Positions 16,973 through 24,550 of a DNA stretch of 64,000 nucleotides are shown here, piece by piece (position 1 is the stretch's first letter; the number at the start of each line of letters is the position of its first letter). The DNA comes from Isoalcanivorax pacificus W11-5 (GTDB taxonomy: Bacteria > Pseudomonadota > Gammaproteobacteria > Pseudomonadales > Alcanivoracaceae): the NCBI RefSeq assembly GCF_000299335.2, contig NZ_CP004387.1, positions 2,418,001 to 2,482,000 of the forward strand, given 5' to 3'. The notes below the pieces were generated by a model. The model did no database searches and was not told the DNA's origin. It worked only from the letters and a program-made list of their open reading frames with translations. The position numbers and the translations under genes are program-made.

Positions 16973-18655
16973 CTAATCGACAATTTCCAGCCCCTGTCCA
17001 AGCCTCAGCTGCAGCCTTTCAAGCTGGTTGTTGGCACCCAGCACATCCAGAACCAGAGTCTCATCAGGCTCATACTGTTCCAGCAACTGCTCCATCTGGC
17101 CCAGATTCCTGATTGACCTCCCCCCCATGCGAGCAATCCACATGCCCGGCCAGAGACCCGCCCGGTGCGCGGGCCCACCATTGGCCAGGCACGTCGGCAC
17201 CACATAGACATGAGGCTGGCCATACAGGTGTCCGGAAACGAATTGAAGGTGGCATATACCCATCCAGGGACGATAGGCCCGTTCTGCCGAAGGCGTCAGC
17301 CATACCGAGACACGTCGCCTCGCGCTGCGGGAATGACTCGAAGTCCAGTTTTCTCCTCCCGATTCCTGCGACTGTGCGCTGAGTACCTGATGGAAGGAAT
17401 CCGCCATCGACGACGAGCTACTGCTGAAACGCACCCCTTTCGCAACAAACAACGCATAGTTCCCCGACGCCAGCGCAGCGGCCGCGCCCACTGCGTCCAT
17501 CTCGCTATCCTTGTCACCGCTGTTCAGCGCCGCAACATAGTCCCGGTGCGCTTTGGCAAGCTCGGCATTACCGGCAGCGTCTGCCTCCCGCGCGGCAGCC
17601 AGATGGTTTTCCACCACCTGCTGCTGACTCAACGGCGGAAAAAAACGGCGCTCGAACTGTTCTATCAACGCCTCATCGGCATCGACCATCTCGACCACCG
17701 TATTGGTGCGGCTGTCGAATGTGGAGTTCATATTGTCCGATTCACGGACGTGCTGGCGTACGGAGGTGCGGCGCGAACCGATGTTGAAGATACTCCAGCC
17801 AGAGGAACGGCTGGTCGTCACGGCCTGCCGGCTGCGCTCGACAAACTGCGACATGAAACGCCGGAAATCGTAATTGGCAACGATACTGCCGGTCTGGAAG
17901 TCACGAAAGTAATAGCTGACATCCACCTCGTAGGTGCCTTCGCGCAAACGGTTGTACTGCTCCGTAGTAGGCTCTCGAATGTGCAGCTGCGGCAAGGTAC
18001 CGCTGGACAGCACCGCCGAGCCCGATAAACGGCGCTCGGACACTATCTCGCCGTCAATAACGAGACGCACCGTCAGCTCATCCATTGACGCGGTTTCCAC
18101 CCGCATGCGCTGCCACTCATCCAAAAACTGCTTCTGTGCCTGAACCTGCGCCATGTACTGTTGCGTATCGCTGATCACCATGCCGCCGGTCGGGCTCATT
18201 TGTGCTGGCGGATATACCACAGGGAATCCACCATTGAGCAGTGGTTCCGGATGTAGCGACGCAATAGGATTACCGCTGACCTGGGCAGCAACCGCTGCAC
18301 CCTCAGAGGCATTTGGCAAGGCGCCACGGTAACGCAATGGTATCCGCAGCACGCTGATCTGACTCGCGTCAGCAACCTCGCCACCGGGCACCATCCGCCC
18401 CTGCCGGTCAATCACTTCCAAGCGGCTGATGTCCGCCCCGAGCCGGGGCAGGATGGCGATCCGCGCCGGCACATCACCTGCCGCCCGCGTGTAGTACCCA
18501 GCCACATTGAAATGCTGGACTTCACTGCCATCAAAGTAGGTGAAATTTTCTACAGAGAAAAAAGACGTATTGGGATCAAGAAAATCTACTGCAGCCACAA
18601 CCCCTGCCTGAAGCAACAGCCCCAGGCCGATGACACTCCCTTTCAATACCCGCAT
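16973..18655 (-). CDS. Secreted protein with C-terminal PDZ-like domain, function unknown
   Basis: The 560-residue product has an N-terminal signal sequence (VLKGSVIGLGLLLQAGVVAA, cleaved before VDFLDP). The middle is a mixed region with beta-sandwich-like stretches (LTVRLVIDGEIVSERRLSGS, EVDVSYYFRDFQTGSI) and a helical, Ala/Glu-rich part (NHLAAAREADAAGNAELAKA). A serine run (SSSSSSM) marks a linker near residue 420. The final ~90 residues look like a PDZ domain (CLANGGPAHRAGLWPGMWIA, then IRNLGQMEQLLEQYEPDETL). PDZ domains of this type occur in periplasmic proteases and type II secretion GspC, but no protease motif is visible here. The ATG at 18655 immediately precedes the signal peptide. 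Confidence 0.8.
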   Translation of the reverse strand: MRVLKGSVIGLGLLLQAGVVAAVDFLDPNTSFFSVENFTYFDGSEVQHFNVAGYYTRAAGDVPARIAILPRLGADISRLEVIDRQGRMVPGGEVADASQISVLRIPLRYRGALPNASEGAAVAAQVSGNPIASLHPEPLLNGGFPVVYPPAQMSPTGGMVISDTQQYMAQVQAQKQFLDEWQRMRVETASMDELTVRLVIDGEIVSERRLSGSAVLSSGTLPQLHIREPTTEQYNRLREGTYEVDVSYYFRDFQTGSIVANYDFRRFMSQFVERSRQAVTTSRSSGWSIFNIGSRRTSVRQHVRESDNMNSTFDSRTNTVVEMVDADEALIEQFERRFFPPLSQQQVVENHLAAAREADAAGNAELAKAHRDYVAALNSGDKDSEMDAVGAAAALASGNYALFVAKGVRFSSSSSSMADSFHQVLSAQSQESGGENWTSSHSRSARRRVSVWLTPSAERAYRPWMGICHLQFVSGHLYGQPHVYVVPTCLANGGPAHRAGLWPGMWIARMGGRSIRNLGQMEQLLEQYEPDETLVLDVLGANNQLERLQLRLGQGLEIVD

Positions 18656-18740
18656 CGCGGTTCCCTCTTGTGTAATACGACCAGCCGACCGCTGATTACC
18701 CATCGCCCAGAACGTCCGGTGCATCTGCAGGCCTCAAGCC

Positions 18741-19013
18741 TCAGTGACGCTCTACCCGATCCCCTTCATCCGCGTGGCGCTCCACGTTTTCCTGGTGGCT
18801 TTCGTGGTTGGCCTCACTGCCAAACAAGTCGCCCTGCTGATTGAAATAGCGCACGTACGTGCCTGATTCATCAGTGTGTACTTCGGTACGGCTGCCATCA
18901 GCGTGGTGAATAGTCGTGAGTTCCTGTGCGGCCAGTGCCCCCGCAGGCGCAAGCGCCAGGACCGTACAGGTCAGAGTGGTACAGAACAGTACCCTGGTGA
19001 GAAGTTGTTTCAT
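18741..19013 (-). CDS. Small secreted protein, unknown function
   Basis: This encodes 90 residues with a signal peptide (LLTRVLFCTTLTCTVLALA, cleaved near GALA-AQ). The short mature part is polar and His/Glu/Asp-rich (TTIHHADGSRTEVHTDES, HESHQENVERHADEGDRVER). The histidine-rich acidic tail could bind metal, but that is a guess. The frame is open further upstream, but the ATG at 19013 fits the signal peptide. It is 85 bases upstream of the PDZ gene on the same strand, so the two may be co-transcribed and both act outside the cytoplasm. Confidence 0.72.
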   Translation of the reverse strand: MKQLLTRVLFCTTLTCTVLALAPAGALAAQELTTIHHADGSRTEVHTDESGTYVRYFNQQGDLFGSEANHESHQENVERHADEGDRVERH

Positions 19014-19267
19014 GCCGGACCCCCTTGTCCGCGACCCTATCCTTGTCGCCTTTATACCCCAGCAACGTCCGGCTGGCACCCCCCAACGGCGTTGCTGGTC
19101 ATCACACAAAGCAGGCTTTATCACCCACTGGTATATCCAGCGCGCGCTTATGCCTATTCGTTCCAGCTCGCACCTTGCGGCATCCTGCGTGCGCGCTCAC
19201 GCTGTGCATCGGGGTACACGCGAGGGACGCGGGGGTTTTTCACCCGAACCATGCAGGGAGAACATCG

Positions 19268-19717
19268 ATGAAAGTGCAAGAGATCATGAGCACCAACCCC
19301 CACCATCTGAAAGCCGACAGCACGCTGCGTGACGCCGCGCAGATGATGCGCGAATGCAACTGCGGCATGCTGCCGATCGCCAGCCCCGACAACCCGGACA
19401 AACTGATGGGCATCATCACCGATCACGACATGGTGGTGCGTGGTATGGCCGAAGGCCTGAGCCCGGACCAGAAAGCCGCCACCTGCATGACCGACCGGGT
19501 GCTCTACTGTTTCCGTGACGACGACGTCGCCGAGGTGGCGCGCAATATGGACAGCCAGCATGTACAGCGCCTGATCGTGCTGGATGATCGCAACAGCAAG
19601 CGCTTCTGCGGGGTTATTTCACTGTCGGATATCGCGGCCGCCAGCAGCACGGACCACAGCCTGCAAGGCGCCATTTCCGAATGCAGCCGCCCCTACCAGC
19701 GCAGCGCCATGCACTAG
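19268..19717 (+). CDS. CBS-domain-pair protein
   Basis: This 149-residue cytoplasmic protein consists almost only of two CBS motifs: VQEIMSTNPHHLKADSTLRD with GCNCGMLPIASPDNPDKLMG-type spacing and ITDHDMVVRG, then TDRVLYCFRDDDVAEVARNM with VQRLIVLDDRNSKRFCGVIS. Such proteins bind adenine nucleotides and act as energy or stress sensors. ITDHD is the usual closing motif of the first CBS. The ATG at 19268 has AGGGAGAA upstream, which is decisive; the frame is open 81 codons further back without homology. It converges with the copper-storage-like gene. Confidence 0.9.
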   Translation: MKVQEIMSTNPHHLKADSTLRDAAQMMRECNCGMLPIASPDNPDKLMGIITDHDMVVRGMAEGLSPDQKAATCMTDRVLYCFRDDDVAEVARNMDSQHVQRLIVLDDRNSKRFCGVISLSDIAAASSTDHSLQGAISECSRPYQRSAMH

Positions 19718-19733
19718 CCGGCAGTCACCGCAT

Positions 19734-19751
19734 CCGGCCCATCCGGGCCGG
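19734..19751. terminator. Hairpin between convergent CBS and Cys-rich genes
   Basis: CCGGCCC and GGGCCGG form a 7-base perfect stem around ATCC, between stops at 19717 and 19758. The flank GTGTTGTC gives only a weak T-rich tail on the + strand. Confidence 0.5.
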
Positions 19752-19757
19752 GTGTTG

Positions 19758-20087
19758 TCAATCCGGCAGCACCTCACAGGCCCGGGCACAGGCCTGGCAG
19801 GCTTCGGCGCAGGCCTGGCAATGTGCGTGCTCGTGCTGCGCGCATTCTTCCGCACAGTTCTGGCAGACCGTCCGGCACAGTTTCGCCAGGGCGGCAATGA
19901 ACTGGCTGTCGTGATGCAGATACAGCGCCAGCAGACGGCATATCGCCGCGCATTGAATATTCAGCCGGATGCAGGTGGCCATCATGGCCAGATTATCTTC
20001 TTCCAGGCAGGCGGCAGTGCAGTGATCACAGGCGCTGGCGCACCGGTTGCAGGCATCGATAACGTCCCGATAAAGAGCTTGAGACAT
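19758..20087 (-). CDS. Cys-rich four-helix-bundle copper-storage-like protein (Csp/DUF326)
   Basis: This 109-residue protein has 17 cysteines spaced along predicted helices as CxxC and CxxxC (DACNRCASACDHCTAACLEE, LCRTVCQNCAEECAQHEH, HCQACAEACQACARACEV). This is the pattern of the Csp copper-storage proteins, in which a four-helix bundle is lined with Cys thiolates that bind many Cu(I) ions. There is no signal peptide, so it matches the cytosolic Csp3 type rather than the exported Csp1. A GAGGAG site about 9 bases before the ATG supports the start. No copper regulator or pump gene lies nearby. Confidence 0.9.
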   Translation of the reverse strand: MSQALYRDVIDACNRCASACDHCTAACLEEDNLAMMATCIRLNIQCAAICRLLALYLHHDSQFIAALAKLCRTVCQNCAEECAQHEHAHCQACAEACQACARACEVLPD

Positions 20088-20199
20088 GATGTGAACTCCT
20101 CTTCAGTGTGGAATCACCCACCCTAGCAAGCCCCCCCGGGGCGCGCACTGAGATATAACCAACACCCACGTGACCGGATACAAATCAGGCCTGTCAGGT

Positions 20200-20205
20200 T
20201 ATAAT
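20200..20205 (+). promoter_or_regulatory. Candidate -10 box for the SulP gene
   Basis: A perfect TATAAT lies about 107 bases upstream of the ATG at 20312. No good -35 box sits at 16-18 bases. If it is used, transcription starts near 20212, which excludes the ATG-like codon at 20204 as the start of the SulP protein. Confidence 0.4.
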
Positions 20206-20311
20206 GCTGCGTCCCGCCGACACGTCAGCACTGCCCGCCGTGCCGGGCGGAGGTCGTGTCGCGGCCATCCGTACCGCGCACCGTTCCGGCTGCCTGCCCT
20301 GGGGGATATTG

Positions 20312-22039
20312 ATGGCCGACCGTTCGCACCTCACTTCGTTGCGCTTTGCCAGCGCCCTGACCGCCGCTTGCCTGAAAGAACCCTATGGCCGTGATCGCCT
20401 GCTGCGCGACGTGCTGGCCGGCCTGTCGGTGGGCATCATTGCGATTCCGTTGTCCATGGCACTGGCCGTGGCCATCGGCGTGTCGCCGCAATACGGCCTC
20501 TACACCGGCATGATCGCCGGGCTGGTGATCGCGCTGACCGGCGGCTCGCGGTTTTCCGTGTCCGGCCCCACAGCCGCGTTCGTGGTGGTGCTGCAACCGG
20601 TGGTGTACCAGTTCGGCCTCGGCGGCCTGTTGCTGGCCACGCTGATGGCCGGTGTGATCCTGGTGCTGATGGCCGTGGCACGGCTCGGGCGTTTTATCGA
20701 ATACATCCCCGAACCCGTGACGCTCGGTTTTACCGCCGGGATCGCGATTGTCATTGCGACGCTGCAATTGCGTGATTTTCTTGGCCTGCAGGTGACCGAC
20801 CTGCCGCCACACTATCTGGAAAAACTGGCCGCGCTGGCAACCTCCCTGCCGACCCTGCACTGGCCCAGCCTGCTCACGGGTGCGGTAACGCTGGCCGTGC
20901 TGATCGGCTGGCGCCGCCTGGGCAGCGCCGTGCCCGGTCACTTGCCCGCCGTTTTCGCCGGGGTCGCTGTATCGCTGTTGCTCAGCCAGGCCGGGCATCC
21001 GGTCGACACCATCGGCAGCCGCTTCAGTTTCATCCTGCCGGACGGCAGCACCGGCGCCGGTATTCCGCCGTTTTTCCCCGCCTTTGAACTGCCCTGGCAA
21101 TGGCCGATGCCGGACGGCGGCAGCCTGTTGAATCTGGACACGCTGCGCGCGTTATTGCCGGCCGCCTTTACCATCGCCATGCTCGGTGCGATTGAATCGC
21201 TGCTGTGCGCAGTGGTGCTCGATGGCATGAGCGGCCGCCGCCACAACGCCAACGGCGAATTGCTGGGCCAGGGCCTGGGCAATCTGGCGGCACCCTTCTT
21301 TGGCGGTTTTGCTGCCACGGCAGCATTGGCCCGCTCGGCCGCCAACTTCCGTGCCGGCGCCACCTCGCCCGTGGCAGCCATGGTGCATGCGCTGGTACTG
21401 ATGGCCGCTGTGCTGTTTCTGGCGCGCTGGCTGAGTTACCTGCCGATGGCCACGATGGCGGCATTGCTGTTGCTGGTCGCCTGGAACATGAGCGAAGCCC
21501 ACAAGGTGCGCGAGTTGCTCGCCCGGGCACCAAAGCAGGACGTGCTGATCCTGCTGGTCTGCCTGTCGCTGACAGTGCTGCTCGACATGGTGATCGCGAT
21601 TGCCGTGGGCATTGTGCTGGCGTCGCTGCTGTTCATGCAGCAGATTGCGGCCATGACCCGCATCAGCGATGTCAGCAGCCAGCGCAAGCTGGTAGGCGAG
21701 ACGCCGCTGCCGGAGGGCTGGCGCCTGATCAAGATTTCCGGGCCGCTGTTCTTCGCTGCGGCGGAACGGGTGTTCGACGAACTGCTGGAACAGTGTCCCG
21801 GTCAGCGCGGCCTGATCCTGTACATGGACGGCGTTCCGCTGCTGGACGCCGGGGGGCTGAATGCGTTCCTGAAGTTCGCTGACCTGGCCGCGCGCGAAGG
21901 CACTGAAATCGTGGTGGCCGATCTGCAGTTCCAGCCGCTGCGTACCCTGGCCCGCGCCAGTGTGCAGCCGCGACCGGGGCAACTGCGGTTTACCGGCACC
22001 CTGGCCGAGGCGCTGGAAACGGTCGGCCAGGCGGCGTAA
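20312..22039 (+). CDS. SulP-family inorganic anion transporter with STAS domain
   Basis: This is a 575-residue inner-membrane transporter. It has the SulP entry DVLAGLSVGIIAIPLSMALA, ten or more hydrophobic segments, FVVVLQPVVYQFGLGGLLLA, and ESLLCAVVLDGMSGRRHNANGELLGQG-type conserved loops (ES, then GELLGQGLGN). A C-terminal cytoplasmic STAS domain follows (ISGPLFFAAAERVFDELLEQ, LILYMDGVPLLDAGGLNAFL). SulP proteins move sulfate, bicarbonate or other anions, and the substrate cannot be told here. The ATG at 20312 has GGGGGATATT upstream and lies downstream of the TATAAT box. It ends five bases before the convergent thioesterase gene. Confidence 0.93.
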   Translation: MADRSHLTSLRFASALTAACLKEPYGRDRLLRDVLAGLSVGIIAIPLSMALAVAIGVSPQYGLYTGMIAGLVIALTGGSRFSVSGPTAAFVVVLQPVVYQFGLGGLLLATLMAGVILVLMAVARLGRFIEYIPEPVTLGFTAGIAIVIATLQLRDFLGLQVTDLPPHYLEKLAALATSLPTLHWPSLLTGAVTLAVLIGWRRLGSAVPGHLPAVFAGVAVSLLLSQAGHPVDTIGSRFSFILPDGSTGAGIPPFFPAFELPWQWPMPDGGSLLNLDTLRALLPAAFTIAMLGAIESLLCAVVLDGMSGRRHNANGELLGQGLGNLAAPFFGGFAATAALARSAANFRAGATSPVAAMVHALVLMAAVLFLARWLSYLPMATMAALLLLVAWNMSEAHKVRELLARAPKQDVLILLVCLSLTVLLDMVIAIAVGIVLASLLFMQQIAAMTRISDVSSQRKLVGETPLPEGWRLIKISGPLFFAAAERVFDELLEQCPGQRGLILYMDGVPLLDAGGLNAFLKFADLAAREGTEIVVADLQFQPLRTLARASVQPRPGQLRFTGTLAEALETVGQAA

Positions 22040-22044
22040 GCGGT

Positions 22045-22485
22045 TTATTCGCCCGACCGCAGGATCATGCAGGTGGCGGTGGCAAACGCGTACAGCACGC
22101 CGTTGTCATCGCGGATATCGCCTTCGGAAATCACCAGCCGGCGGGTGACATTGATCACCCGCCCTTCTGCACGCAACGTCCTGCCGAACGGGATGGCCTT
22201 GCACATCTTCACGTTCAGTTCGATGGTGCCGTAGCTTTCCCCTGCCCCGAGCGCGGTGTGCGTGGCGCAGCCGGTGACCGAATCCAGCACCGTGGCAGCA
22301 AAGCCCCCGTGTACACCGCCCAGCGGGTTGGTATGTGTTTCGTTGGCCGTGGCCAGGAACACCACCCGGTTTTCTTCCACGGTATCGACCTCCATCGGCA
22401 TGGTGACGGAGATCGGGGGACGCGGGAATGCGCCATTAGCAAATGCCTGCATGATCTGCAGGCCGGTCATTTCACGGGGGTTCAT
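22045..22485 (-). CDS. PaaI-family hotdog thioesterase
   Basis: This 146-residue protein has the single hotdog domain of PaaI/YbgC-like acyl-CoA thioesterases: TNPLGGVHGGFAATVLDSVT with the conserved HGG turn and the helix that carries the catalytic acid, then SYGTIELNVKMCKAIPFGR and RAEGRVINVTRRLVISEGDI. Family members hydrolyse acyl- or aryl-CoA thioesters in the cytoplasm. The ATG at 22485 follows CAGGAGTCCCGCA, which decides the start over an ATG seven codons up. It is divergent from the TetR gene. Confidence 0.9.
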   Translation of the reverse strand: MNPREMTGLQIMQAFANGAFPRPPISVTMPMEVDTVEENRVVFLATANETHTNPLGGVHGGFAATVLDSVTGCATHTALGAGESYGTIELNVKMCKAIPFGRTLRAEGRVINVTRRLVISEGDIRDDNGVLYAFATATCMILRSGE

Positions 22486-22545
22486 TGCGGGACTCCTGGG
22501 CAACATGGCCGGACGGGCCGGTGGGGGTGTATCATGACTGGAAAA

Positions 22546-22566
22546 TTGTTCTAGAAGATTATTCTA
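22546..22566. promoter_or_regulatory. Candidate TetR operator/AT-rich promoter segment
   Basis: TTGTTCTA (22546-22553) and TTATTCTA (22559-22566) are direct repeats 13 bases apart, overlapping a TTCTAGAA palindrome, in an otherwise GC-rich gap. They sit immediately before the TetR start, where an autoregulatory operator would be. Confidence 0.3.
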
Positions 22567-23175
22567 ATGACAAAGCTGACGTCAACCGAACGGCACCGGC
22601 AGATCATCGACGCCGCCCTGCGCTGCTTCGCGGAGCACGGCGTGGAAGCCACCACCATCGACATGATTCGTGCCGCCTCGGGCGCCAGTGTCGGCAGCCT
22701 GTACCACCGTTTCGGCAACAAGGAAGGGCTCGCCGCCGAGGTGTACATTGCCGGCCTGCGTGATTTCCGCGCGCGGCTGGCGCAGGCCACCGATGCCGCC
22801 GGCACCGCCCGCGAGGCCGTGGCCGCCATCGTTGGCGCCAATATCGACTGGATCAGCGCACACCCGGACTGGGCGCGTTTCGTGTTCAATCATCGCGTGG
22901 TGCTGTCGCAGGCAGACCGCGAGGCGGAATTCAGCGCCGAAGTGGCCGACGCCAACAAGCGACTGTGGCAGCGCTTCTACAGCCTGCCCGGCGCCGCGGC
23001 ACTGTCGTCCCGCGACAGCGGCCTGCATCATTCCCTGCTGGCCGGGCCGGTGCACGATTATGCCCGGCAATGGCTGGAAGGCCGCCGCAAGCGCTCGCCC
23101 GCTGCCCTGCGCGAGCTGTTCGTCCGGGCCGGCTGGGCTGCCATGCAGGCCTGCGGTGCCACGGACCCGCACTGA
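22567..23175 (+). CDS. TetR/AcrR-family transcriptional regulator
   Basis: This 202-residue repressor-type protein has an N-terminal HTH (RHRQIIDAALRCFAEHGVEA, TIDMIRAASGASVGSLYHRF) and a divergent ligand-binding helical domain (FVFNHRVVLSQADREAEFSA). It heads a co-directional run of OsmC, pirin, Kef-type antiporter and FMN-reductase genes, and is divergent from the thioesterase gene, so either side may be its target. The context suggests electrophile or oxidative stress, which is inference. Confidence 0.9.
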   Translation: MTKLTSTERHRQIIDAALRCFAEHGVEATTIDMIRAASGASVGSLYHRFGNKEGLAAEVYIAGLRDFRARLAQATDAAGTAREAVAAIVGANIDWISAHPDWARFVFNHRVVLSQADREAEFSAEVADANKRLWQRFYSLPGAAALSSRDSGLHHSLLAGPVHDYARQWLEGRRKRSPAALRELFVRAGWAAMQACGATDPH

Positions 23176-23251
23176 CTCCCTCGCCCCGGCACTGGACGCC
23201 CGCGACAAAAAACGCGACGCTTTCGGGCAACCCCACCGACACGGATTCCCC

Positions 23252-23650
23252 ATGACTGTTGAACTGCACAAGGACGAGACGGGCAGCTACCGTCAGCGTC
23301 TGCGCATTGATGAACACACCCTGTTCGCCGACGTCACCCGTGAACTGGGCGGCGACGGCTCTGCACCGGACCCCCACGATCTGTTCGATGCGTCACTGGC
23401 GGCCTGCAAGGCCATCACCGTCATGATGGTGGCGCGGCGCAGAAAAGTGCCCCTGGACAGCATCGACGTGGTCATCGAACGCGACAGCAGTGAGGAACAG
23501 CGCGGCCATTACCGGCTGGCCGTGAACCTGCACTTCAATGGCGACCTGGATGACGACGCCCGGCAAAAGCTGCTGGAGATCGCCGACAAGTGCCCGGTAC
23601 ACAAACTGATGACGCAGACCGAGATTCATATCGACACCCGTCTCGGTTGA
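23252..23650 (+). CDS. OsmC-family protein
   Basis: This 132-residue protein is of the OsmC/Ohr fold, thiol peroxidases that use two cysteines. It has DPHDLFDASLAACKAITVMM with the first conserved cysteine in LAACK, and DKCPVHKLM with the second. The usual lengths of these enzymes and the helix spacing are kept, so peroxidase activity is likely. The ATG at 23252 was chosen because the upstream part of the frame overlaps the TetR gene in another frame. It lies 76 bases after the TetR stop and 29 bases before the pirin gene, consistent with one transcript. Confidence 0.9.
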   Translation: MTVELHKDETGSYRQRLRIDEHTLFADVTRELGGDGSAPDPHDLFDASLAACKAITVMMVARRRKVPLDSIDVVIERDSSEEQRGHYRLAVNLHFNGDLDDDARQKLLEIADKCPVHKLMTQTEIHIDTRLG

Positions 23651-23679
23651 CCGCCGGACGCTCAACAGAGGGCACCCTC

Positions 23680-24537
23680 ATGCCGCAACTGATCCGGCCC
23701 CATCAGCGCGATATTGGCTTCAGAGTGCAGCGCCTGCTGCCCGCCGCCGTGCAACAGCGCGTCGGCCCCTTCATTTTCTTCGACCACATGGGCCCGGCGC
23801 ATTTCGAGGCGCAGACGCACAGCGGCGACGTGCGGCCGCACCCGCATATCGGCCTGGCCACCGTCACCTATCTGTTCAGTGGCGCCATGATGCACCGCGA
23901 TAGCCTGGGCAGTGTGCAGCGCATTGAGCCCGGCGCCATCAACCTGATGACCGCCGGGCGTGGCATCAGCCATTCGGAACGGATTCCCGACGACATCCGC
24001 GACAGCCAGGCCGTGGTCGAAGGCATCCAGACCTGGCTGGCGCTGCCGCTCGAGGACGAGGAATGCGCGCCGGCGTTTGTGCATCATGCGGCCGATACCC
24101 TGCCGCTGCACGAAGCCCCCGGCGTGGTGGCGCGCGTGCTGCTCGGCGAAGCCTTCGGGCGGGTGTCGCCGGTGCAGACGGCATCCCCCACGGTCTATGT
24201 GGACCTGCAACTCGAGGCCGGCAGCTCGCTGACGTTGCCGGCACGACCGGATCAACTGGCGCTGTACCTCGCCCAGGGCACGCTGGACGTCAACGGCGAA
24301 GCGCTGCCGGTGAACCACGTGCTGTTGCTGGACGACCAGCGCGAGATCACCCTGAACGCCGGCAGCGACGCACGCTGCCTGTTGTTCGGTGGTGAGCCGC
24401 TGCCGGGCGAACGGCACATCAACTGGAACTTCGTCTCGTCGCGTCGGGAAAGGATCGAGGCCGCGCGGGAAGACTGGCAGAACGGCGATTTCCCCATGGT
24501 GCCGGGCGAAAGCGAACGCATCCCCCTGCCACGCTGA
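23680..24537 (+). CDS. Pirin-family protein
   Basis: This 285-residue bicupin is similar to YhhW and human pirin, iron-binding proteins some of which act as quercetin dioxygenases. The N-terminal cupin carries the metal-site pattern FFDHMGPAHFEAQTHSGDVR, PHPHIGLATVTYLFSGAMMH, and MTAGRGISHSERIPDD. The second cupin (LTLPARPDQLALYLAQGTLD, VLLLDDQREITLNAG) is followed by a pirin C-terminal end. The ATG at 23680 has GAGGG upstream. Its start is 29 bases after OsmC and its stop 13 bases before the antiporter gene, so it is in the same operon. Confidence 0.93.
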   Translation: MPQLIRPHQRDIGFRVQRLLPAAVQQRVGPFIFFDHMGPAHFEAQTHSGDVRPHPHIGLATVTYLFSGAMMHRDSLGSVQRIEPGAINLMTAGRGISHSERIPDDIRDSQAVVEGIQTWLALPLEDEECAPAFVHHAADTLPLHEAPGVVARVLLGEAFGRVSPVQTASPTVYVDLQLEAGSSLTLPARPDQLALYLAQGTLDVNGEALPVNHVLLLDDQREITLNAGSDARCLLFGGEPLPGERHINWNFVSSRRERIEAAREDWQNGDFPMVPGESERIPLPR

Positions 24538-24550
24538 TCAGGAGCGCAAC

